NCBI GenBank assembly: GCA_036554605.1
Contig: DATBMY010000137.1
Span: 1 to 7,181 of the forward strand
Direction: 5' to 3'
Source of the DNA: DATBMY01 sp036554605
Lineage (GTDB): Bacteria > Acidobacteriota > Blastocatellia > UBA7656
DNA: 7,181 nt
Shown: piece by piece, positions 1 to 7,181 of the stretch
Layout: each line of letters opens with the position of its first letter
How positions within the stretch are numbered: position 1 is the first letter of the stretch
Program-made: the position numbers and the translations under genes
Notes under the pieces: generated by a model
Told to the model about the DNA's origin: nothing
Databases searched by the model: none
Seen by the model: the letters and a program-made list of their open reading frames with translations, nothing else

Positions 1-2
1 CC

Positions 3-467
3 AAGCCGCCACCTGCTTCGCAGACCGAGGCGGTAAGCTCCGGACCCCATGCCGTGCGCCCGAGCGAGGGACCTGCATGCCCGAGCTGCGGCCACGCGAA
101 TCCGCCCAACGCGAATATGTGCGAATCGTGCGGCGCGGTCCTGACCGTTGCTCAGACCATGGTGATGTCCTCGCCGTTTGCCCAGCCTCGCGGCCGGCTC
201 CATCTCATCATGGAGGGCGGGCAATCGGGTGAAGTCTATGACCTCAGCGAAGAGACGATCATAGGCCGCTCAAACGGCGCGATCACTTTTCCGCACGACG
301 GTTTCATGTCGGGCCGCCACGCTCGCATAGTGCGACGCGGCGCAAGCTTTGTGCTTACGGACGAAGGGAGCCGCAACGGCACTTTCATCAGGATAAAGGG
401 CGAAGTCGAGCTTAAGCCGGGTGACGTGATCCTTATAGGCAAACAGCTTTTCAGGTTCGAAGAATAG
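3..467 (+). CDS. Zinc-ribbon / FHA domain protein, 5' end cut by window edge
   Basis: Likely a cytoplasmic adaptor that binds phosphothreonine peptides. The visible protein starts with a Pro/Ser-rich stretch. It continues with a four-cysteine zinc ribbon (CPSCG, 11 residues, CESCG at about nt 78-134) and then a C-terminal FHA domain from about nt 198. The FHA core signatures are present: GRS (IIGRS), SGRHARI and SRNGTFI, which are the phosphopeptide-binding loops of the family. A GTG at 54 could serve as a start, but the frame stays open to the left edge (KPPPASQTEAVSS...) with no stop and no clear ribosome site. The gene therefore most likely begins outside the window, and the visible linker joins a missing N-terminal part to the ribbon. 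It ends with TAG at 465-467, 59 bp before a PP2C phosphatase on the same strand. The two probably form an operon in Ser/Thr phospho-signalling. Domain identity is secure; the partner and the N-terminal half are unknown. Confidence 0.9.
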   Translation, partial: KPPPASQTEAVSSGPHAVRPSEGPACPSCGHANPPNANMCESCGAVLTVAQTMVMSSPFAQPRGRLHLIMEGGQSGEVYDLSEETIIGRSNGAITFPHDGFMSGRHARIVRRGASFVLTDEGSRNGTFIRIKGEVELKPGDVILIGKQLFRFEE

Positions 468-469
468 CT

Positions 470-496
470 CACGTACGTGGCCGCGCCGCCGGCCGC
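470..496. repeat. Palindrome and GC hairpin between FHA and PP2C genes
   Basis: A perfect 10-bp palindrome, CACGTACGTG, lies at 470-479, directly after the FHA stop codon. Overlapping it, GGCCG (479-483) pairs with CGGCC (490-494) around a 6-nt loop; a G-T wobble and one more G-C pair can extend the stem. No T-run follows, so it is not a convincing intrinsic terminator. It could stabilise an mRNA end or be incidental in GC-rich DNA. Confidence 0.3.
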
Positions 497-515
497 TATT
501 GAGCTACTACCTGCC

Positions 516-520
516 AGAGG
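516..520 (+). promoter_or_regulatory. Ribosome binding site of the PP2C gene
   Basis: AGAGG lies 6 nt ahead of the ATG at 527. It is a modest Shine-Dalgarno match at a good distance. It supports this start, which also places the first PP2C motif (R18 ... N21-E22-D23) at the usual distance from the N-terminus. Confidence 0.55.
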
Positions 521-526
521 CCAACA

Positions 527-2215
527 ATGAGCGATATCTTTGTCTCAGTCTTTGCTTGCACGGATGTCGGGATGCACCGGAGTGGGAACGAGGACAGCTT
601 CCTGGTATCGGATCTCAACGCGGGCAAAATTGATCTGAGCGAGGATATGAGCAGTTACACATTGAGCGAGCGTGGCGCGTTGTTCGTCGTCAGCGACGGC
701 ATGGGCGGCGCGGCGGCCGGAGAGATAGCCTCGGCGCTCGCGGTCAACACGATAAGCCAGTACCTGGCCGAGCACCCTCCCGGAGAAGACAAATCGGAGC
801 GGCTCAAGAAGGCGACCGAAGAAGCGAACCTCTCGATATGGGCTCACGCGGAGCAGAATCCCGAGAGGACCGGCATGGGCGCGACCTGCACGGCGGTGCT
901 CGTCGACGGCGCGACTGCCTATATAGCCCAGGTCGGCGACTCGCGGGCTTATCTGGTGCGCGGCGAGCAGGTCAAACAGCTTACGCGCGACCAGTCGCTC
1001 GCGCAGATGCTCGTCGACGCGGGCGCGATCCAACCCGAGCAGGCCGCCTCAGTACCGCAAAACGTCATCATGCAGGCGCTGGGCACGCAGCCTTCGGTGC
1101 GCGTCGCGATGAGCACGGTCGAGCTGCGGCGCAACGATTGCCTGTTGCTTTGCAGCGACGGCCTTTCCAATAAGGTAACGGCGCACGAGATGAAGCAGGC
1201 CCTTCAGCAATCGGATGATCTGGCGCAGGGATGCAGACAGCTCATCGCCCTGGCTAACGAGCGCGGCGGCGAAGATAACATTACCGTGCTCATTGCGCGA
1301 CTCGACGGCGAGGGGCTAGAGATGGCGGTCGAGGGCGAAACCATCACCGCGACCCTCTCTCCGCTGACGCCCGACCACATGGTCGATAGATTCGATTCGG
1401 AAGATGAGATGCCCACGCCGCGCGATTTTCCGCCAATCACTTTCGCCATGCCCGCTCCGGCCGTCGCGCCCGCCGAAGAGACTCCGGCTAAAGAGCGCAT
1501 TACGGCTTCGCTCGAAGAGACGGCCGAGAGCGCCTACGACTGGCCGGAGGATGAGCAAGCGCGGGGTAAGAAGAATTATCTGTGGCTGGCGGCCGCGGTC
1601 ATATTTGCGACCGCGGTGCTTGCGGGCGGCGCATACCTGATATACCGCCAGCTCTCGCTCACGCAAAAAGATGCTCCCGCCGACGCCGAACAGCCCGACC
1701 CGGCGCAGCCTGTCGCGGCGCCCGTTGCGGGCGTGGCGGCCGAAGCCGCCCCTCAGGCACCGGCCCAGACCGAACAGGCCCCGCCCAGTCCCGTCATAAT
1801 TGAAGGGTACACGCTCTTGCATGAAGATAAGGTTTCGCTCACCGAGGAATGGACGATTCTTCCCATAGCCCCGGTGCAGGGCAATATCCTGATAATCGTA
1901 TCGGGCGAGGCGTTCTTTACCGCGGACGGCCCGCCCGTCACAGCCGACGGCGACAAGGAATCGCAATATGCAGGCGAAGGGTTCCCCGTACCCGAAGCGC
2001 CCAGGTATTGCGCCCTCATAAAAGAGAACGATGTGGTAACCAGGGCGGGCTCTAGACGCAGTGTTTTCTACATGAAGGAGACCAGGATAGAGATCGGTCC
2101 GAATGAACGCAAGGAGGAGCTTGCGGATAATAAAGGCGAGTGGTTATACAGAGTTTATGTAGAGAAGAAGCCCGAAACCGCCCCCCCGTCAGGCAGCAGC
2201 CCCACCCCAAACTAA
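527..2215 (+). CDS. Membrane-anchored PP2C-family Ser/Thr protein phosphatase with extracytoplasmic C-terminal domain
   Basis: Metal-dependent phosphatase predicted to remove phosphate from Ser/Thr of kinase targets on the cytoplasmic side. Residues 5-260 form the PP2C domain with all expected metal and phosphate motifs: R18 and NED (21-23), SDGMGG (56-61), GMGAT (116-120), QVGDSRAY (135-142), CSDG (209-212, D211) and GEDNIT (248-253). An acidic, Pro-rich linker (about 261-348) leads to one membrane span (about 351-373), with basic residues RGKK just before it, so the enzyme faces the cytoplasm. A Pro/Ala-rich linker (380-425) follows, then a domain of about 120 residues (426-546) that I do not recognise, and a Pro/Ser tail. 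The layout parallels mycobacterial PstP: cytoplasmic PP2C, one span, external part. The FHA gene 59 bp upstream suggests an operon. Catalytic motifs look intact. The outside domain may sense a ligand or protein partner, but that is inference. Confidence 0.95.
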   Translation: MSDIFVSVFACTDVGMHRSGNEDSFLVSDLNAGKIDLSEDMSSYTLSERGALFVVSDGMGGAAAGEIASALAVNTISQYLAEHPPGEDKSERLKKATEEANLSIWAHAEQNPERTGMGATCTAVLVDGATAYIAQVGDSRAYLVRGEQVKQLTRDQSLAQMLVDAGAIQPEQAASVPQNVIMQALGTQPSVRVAMSTVELRRNDCLLLCSDGLSNKVTAHEMKQALQQSDDLAQGCRQLIALANERGGEDNITVLIARLDGEGLEMAVEGETITATLSPLTPDHMVDRFDSEDEMPTPRDFPPITFAMPAPAVAPAEETPAKERITASLEETAESAYDWPEDEQARGKKNYLWLAAAVIFATAVLAGGAYLIYRQLSLTQKDAPADAEQPDPAQPVAAPVAGVAAEAAPQAPAQTEQAPPSPVIIEGYTLLHEDKVSLTEEWTILPIAPVQGNILIIVSGEAFFTADGPPVTADGDKESQYAGEGFPVPEAPRYCALIKENDVVTRAGSRRSVFYMKETRIEIGPNERKEELADNKGEWLYRVYVEKKPETAPPSGSSPTPN

Positions 2216-2249
2216 GCCTTAAGAGCCCCGAACGCGCGCACCCGTAAGC

Positions 2250-2278
2250 TTGTCATCGAGCGGGCAGTGATGTAGATT
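2250..2278 (+). promoter_or_regulatory. Candidate sigma70-type promoter ahead of the GH63 gene
   Basis: TTGTCA (2250-2255, 5 of 6 to consensus) and TAGATT (2273-2278, 4 of 6) are separated by 17 bp. Transcription would begin near 2285, giving a leader of only about 17 nt before the ATG at 2302. No Shine-Dalgarno sequence is visible there. The match is moderate and could be chance. The gene could also be read through from the phosphatase gene, 86 bp upstream with no terminator in between. Confidence 0.3.
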
Positions 2279-2301
2279 AGCGCGCGACCCGCTATCAAAA
2301 C

Positions 2302-4995
<2,694 letters not shown>

Positions 4996-5000
4996 ATGAG

Positions 5001-6884
5001 TCAGCGCGTGAATTCTATGGCCACGGCGTCGCCCGCAAATTTCGCCTGGCCCGCGGGCGCGGGCTTGAAGTAAACGAAGGCCGCTTTGCCGACCGCGCCG
5101 CAGTTTATGCTCCCCTCAAAGTCCGGGTCCTGAGAGTAGAATTCAAGCTTCGCGAGATTGGTGACCGTAAAGCGTAATAGCTTGTCGGCGGTGTTGACCA
5201 CAAGCGTCCAGTTGCCGGCGGCGCATTCAATCCTCACGAGCACTCCGCGTACGATCTCGGCGCCGTCGATTCTGATCGTCGGTCGCCCGATCACCTGGCC
5301 CGCGGGCCTGCGTCCGGCATCGGGCACCTCCTCGGTCCTCGGCTCAGCGGGCGGCTCCTTCTCATCCCTCCAGGCCGGCGGCGGCGCGGTCGCTGAATTC
5401 GGATTGCTGTAGTAGTCGATCATCTTCATCATCGACTCGGCCGAGCTTCGCAGGTGCGGCTCCGAGTTCGGGGCCAGCAGCGGCTCAAGCGTCTTTTTGG
5501 CGGCCCCATAGTCCTGCATGCGCGTTTGCAGCTGCGCGAGCGTCAGCACGTAATGTCTCTTTTCGGGAGCAAGCCCAATTGCGGTTGCAAGCATCGCGGC
5601 TCCCTCTTTAAGCTCTTCGCCCGAAGCGAGCGCGGTGAATCCCAGCAAGTAATATGAGTGCGCGAAGCCGGGCTGCAGCCGTATCGCAGTCTTAAGCAGC
5701 GAGACTATCTTCTTGCGCAGCTCCGGGGAGGTCGAGCCGCCGTCCCGGCTCCCTAACGCTTCCGCATAATAATAATGCGCGAGATGATTCTTCGAGTCGC
5801 GAGCGACTGCCTGCTCAAACTGCTTTGCCGCTTCTTCGTACTGGTTGCGCCGCAGGGCCAGAAATCCCAGGCCCTCGCAGGGCCGCGCGAGCGCCGGGTC
5901 GAGCGCCGCCGCGCGCTTGAAATGATACTCAGCCTCCTCAAGCCGGCCGGTCCTGAGCATCAGATTGCCGAGATAAGAGATCGCTTCGGACTCGGCCAGC
6001 GGGCGTAAGTCCATGTTCTTTTCGCCCTCGGTGCTGCTCAGCGTATAGATCAGGTTCGAGTAGCTGTGGTTGCCCACGTAGCGGCGCAGCTCTTTTTCCG
6101 CCGTAGCGAGGTCCATCTTGAAAGCCTCGGTAAACGCGCGCTGCTGGTCGAGGCCCTTGACCAGCAGCTTTATGAATTCGACCATCTGCGGGCGGCGCGC
6201 CGACTTGTCGCCATACATAAGGTAATGCGCGAGCGCCCACGACTGAGCATAGAATATGCCTTTCTTGTCGGCTTCGTTATAAGCGGGCGAGCCGTGGCCT
6301 ACCCCAAACATCTCCGCAATCGGCATCAGCTTTCTTTGCCTGAGCAGATAGACGTGGCTCGCTATCGGCATCCCGAGAGTTACTTCCTTGTTGCGAACGC
6401 GAAAGGTCGAGTACAGCTCGGCGAGCCCTTCCTTGAGCCACAGCGGGTAATCGTAGGACGATTTGCTTGTCAACAGGTGGGTGTACTCGTGGAAGATAAC
6501 CGACATCGGGTGCTCTTCGTTGGCGTCCAGGTTGAGCGCGATTATGTTCTCGTCGTCGCCGCGCTGGAAGTAGCCGGATATGTACCGGTCGGGCTTGCCG
6601 TTGCGGAGCGGTTTAAACGGAGTAAAAGAGTCATCGTTCTTAAAGACCATAACCGTGACCGGGACCGGGTTTGTGTCTCGGAGGTTGAAGATGACTGAGA
6701 ATATCATGTGAAACTGTTCGAGCTTTAAGGCAAGCTCTCGCGTCTCACCGTCGCTTGCGTTGCTGACGATGTTGAAGTTCTTCGTCGTGACGTTGATCCA
6801 CCTGTCCTTTGCCGCGGCCCGCGACGTCGCACAAAAGAGCGCGACACAGGCGATCACAAGAATAGCTTTCAGGCTATATTTCAT
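5001..6884 (-). CDS. Exported TPR protein with gluzincin-type (peptidase MA-like) metalloprotease domain
   Basis: Predicted secreted or periplasmic zinc peptidase-like protein of 627 residues. The start is the ATG at 6884: it gives a clean signal peptide (KAILVIACVALF core, AAA cleavage site near residue 25) and has AGGAG 8 nt upstream. The longer frame, back to 7004, adds 40 residues that would bury the signal peptide. Residues about 28-280 match the peptidase MA-like fold: HEYTH (zinc ligands H132 and H136, catalytic E133), then WLKEGLAEL with E152 the likely third ligand, then FYAQSWALAHYL. TPR-like helices follow at about 299-475 (e.g. AEYHFKRAAALDP, AAKQFEQAV). A Pro/Glu-rich linker (500-535) leads to a C-terminal beta-rich domain (536-627) with two cysteines, C554 and C595. 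C18 is not in a lipobox, so this is probably not a lipoprotein. Substrate is unknown. It converges on the glucosidase gene and diverges from guaA. Confidence 0.88.
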   Translation of the reverse strand: MKYSLKAILVIACVALFCATSRAAAKDRWINVTTKNFNIVSNASDGETRELALKLEQFHMIFSVIFNLRDTNPVPVTVMVFKNDDSFTPFKPLRNGKPDRYISGYFQRGDDENIIALNLDANEEHPMSVIFHEYTHLLTSKSSYDYPLWLKEGLAELYSTFRVRNKEVTLGMPIASHVYLLRQRKLMPIAEMFGVGHGSPAYNEADKKGIFYAQSWALAHYLMYGDKSARRPQMVEFIKLLVKGLDQQRAFTEAFKMDLATAEKELRRYVGNHSYSNLIYTLSSTEGEKNMDLRPLAESEAISYLGNLMLRTGRLEEAEYHFKRAAALDPALARPCEGLGFLALRRNQYEEAAKQFEQAVARDSKNHLAHYYYAEALGSRDGGSTSPELRKKIVSLLKTAIRLQPGFAHSYYLLGFTALASGEELKEGAAMLATAIGLAPEKRHYVLTLAQLQTRMQDYGAAKKTLEPLLAPNSEPHLRSSAESMMKMIDYYSNPNSATAPPPAWRDEKEPPAEPRTEEVPDAGRRPAGQVIGRPTIRIDGAEIVRGVLVRIECAAGNWTLVVNTADKLLRFTVTNLAKLEFYSQDPDFEGSINCGAVGKAAFVYFKPAPAGQAKFAGDAVAIEFTR

Positions 6885-6892
6885 ATGCTTAA

Positions 6893-6897
6893 CTCCT
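6893..6897 (-). promoter_or_regulatory. Ribosome binding site fixing the TPR-peptidase start
   Basis: On the minus strand AGGAG precedes the ATG at 6884 with an 8-nt spacer (AGGAG TTAAGCAT ATG). It is the strongest Shine-Dalgarno match in the window. It favours this start over the upstream ATG at 7004, which would put the AGGAG inside the coding region. Confidence 0.85.
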
Positions 6898-7013
6898 GGG
6901 ACAAGCGAGGGGCAAACTACAGAGCATTTGACAACCGGCGCTTGACTTAAAACCTTTGATGATATTGGCCGAAGCCGCCCGCTAAAGTCAATAATGAACT
7001 TCACGCGCGGTCG

Positions 7014-7046
7014 AAAGCGGCCGGGGGTCCCGGGTAACCCCGCTTT
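7014..7046. repeat. Inverted repeat overlapping the guaA -35 box
   Basis: AAAGCGG (7014-7020) is exactly complementary in reverse to CCGCTTT (7040-7046), with a 19-bp centre that contains CCCGGG and short complementary GGT/ACC arms. The right arm overlaps the first three bases of the guaA -35 hexamer (7044-7049), a position typical of a repressor operator. As RNA it could also fold as a hairpin, but only three T residues follow on either strand, so it makes a weak terminator at best. Confidence 0.4.
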
Positions 7047-7073
7047 ACACTTCGCGCGCGCGGTCCGTATAAT
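7044..7073 (+). promoter_or_regulatory. Sigma70-type promoter of guaA
   Basis: TTTACA (7044-7049, 5 of 6 to consensus) and a perfect TATAAT (7068-7073) are separated by 18 bp. Transcription should begin at about 7080, only some 6-8 nt before the guaA ATG at 7087. This is the best promoter match in the window. Confidence 0.7.
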
Positions 7074-7086
7074 TCCCGCTTATATT

Positions 7087-7181
7087 ATGGCTTCAGATCA
7101 CGAAACGGTAATCATCCTCGACTTCGGCGGGCAATACACTCAGCTGATCGCGCGGCGCGTGCGCGAGCTTGGCGTCTATTC
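7087..7181 (+). CDS. guaA: GMP synthase (glutamine-hydrolysing), N-terminal fragment cut by window edge
   Basis: GMP synthase converts XMP to GMP using glutamine and ATP in purine synthesis, in the cytoplasm. Only 31 codons are visible, beginning MASDHETVIILDFGGQ and continuing YTQLIARRVREL. This is the hallmark N-terminus of the glutamine amidotransferase domain of GuaA; the DFG(S/G)Q-Y-QLIARR-RE pattern is close to diagnostic. The catalytic Cys-His-Glu and the ATP-pyrophosphatase domain lie beyond the window. ATG at 7087 places the motif at the usual distance from the start. No Shine-Dalgarno sequence precedes it, and the promoter lies so close that the message is probably leaderless. It is transcribed away from the TPR-peptidase gene; no functional link between the two is apparent. 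Confidence 0.9.
   Translation, partial: MASDHETVIILDFGGQYTQLIARRVRELGVY

Larger units (their letters stand above)
6885..7086. other. Divergent intergenic region between TPR-peptidase gene and guaA
   Basis: These 202 bp hold the leader of the minus-strand gene and the promoter of guaA. On the plus strand TTGAC occurs at 6928-6932 and 6942-6946. TTGACTT (6942-6948) is the inverted counterpart of AAGTCAA (6985-6991), with 36 bp between them. TTGACA at 6928-6933 is a perfect -35 hexamer, but no acceptable -10 lies 15-19 bp downstream. I see no convincing promoter for the minus-strand gene, no riboswitch-like fold and no small gene. Confidence 0.5.

Noticed and set aside
545..1966. Antisense and out-of-frame open frames over the phosphatase gene
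   Set aside because: All overlap well-supported PP2C motifs or the membrane-span region and carry no motif of their own.
2259..2293. AGCGGG / CCCGCT inverted repeat before the glucosidase gene, considered as terminator or operator
   Set aside because: The stem is only 6 bp with a 23-nt loop and no T-run; a stem of this size is easily found by chance in such DNA.
5049..5058. GCCCGCGGGC palindrome near the convergent gene ends, considered as terminator
   Set aside because: It has no loop and no following T-run, and it lies in coding sequence where similar CCCGCGGGC strings recur (e.g. near 5300).
6066..6698. A 210-codon plus-strand open frame opposite the TPR-peptidase gene
   Set aside because: It is antisense to the HExxH domain, has no ribosome site or domain, and its length is explained by GC-rich codon structure.
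6814..6833. Possible lipoprotein signal at C18 of the exported protein
   Set aside because: The residue before the cysteine is Phe, which does not fit a lipobox. An AAA signal peptidase I site follows at residues 23-25.
6990..7086. Purine riboswitch upstream of guaA
   Set aside because: The predicted leader is only a few nucleotides long, and no junctional three-stem pattern or conserved purine aptamer core is visible upstream.

Overview
This is a GC-rich bacterial window, roughly 60% G+C by eye, with four complete or nearly complete protein genes and the first 31 codons of a fifth. The layout looks chromosomal and housekeeping-like. I see no mobile element, CRISPR array, tRNA, rRNA or broken gene. 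Three features suggest Acidobacteriota, perhaps the Blastocatellia side: an FHA plus membrane-bound PP2C signalling pair, a large GH63-type glucosidase, and a secreted metallopeptidase-like TPR protein with a small two-cysteine C-terminal domain. That assignment is inference from gene content and style, not proof. Isoleucine codon ATA is used unusually often for such GC-rich DNA.

Left part (1-2215, + strand): the 3' part of a gene for a zinc-ribbon/FHA protein, truncated by the window edge, is followed 59 bp later by a PP2C-type Ser/Thr phosphatase. The phosphatase has one membrane span and an extracytoplasmic C-terminal domain I do not recognise. An FHA reader of phosphothreonine beside a PP2C eraser is the usual layout of a Hanks-type Ser/Thr kinase signalling cluster. 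The kinase itself is not in the window and may lie upstream.

Middle (2216-4995, + strand): an 897-residue cytoplasmic GH63/MGH1-like glycoside hydrolase. It has no evident Shine-Dalgarno sequence, and a candidate promoter sits just ahead of its start.

Right part (4996-7181): a 627-residue exported protein on the - strand converges on the glucosidase gene with only 5 bp between stop codons. It carries a HExxH gluzincin-type peptidase domain, TPR repeats and a small C-terminal domain. Its true start is about 40 codons inside the longest open frame, behind a clear AGGAG site. A 202-bp divergent intergenic region then leads to guaA (GMP synthase), cut by the window edge. guaA has a perfect TATAAT -10 box placed so close to its ATG that the mRNA is probably leaderless. 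The glucosidase, the exported protein and guaA show no obvious functional link to one another or to the signalling pair.

I did not find a convincing new multi-gene system. The points most worth following are the unknown extracytoplasmic domain of the phosphatase, the C-terminal domain of the exported peptidase-like protein, the apparent leaderless starts, and the ATA codon preference.
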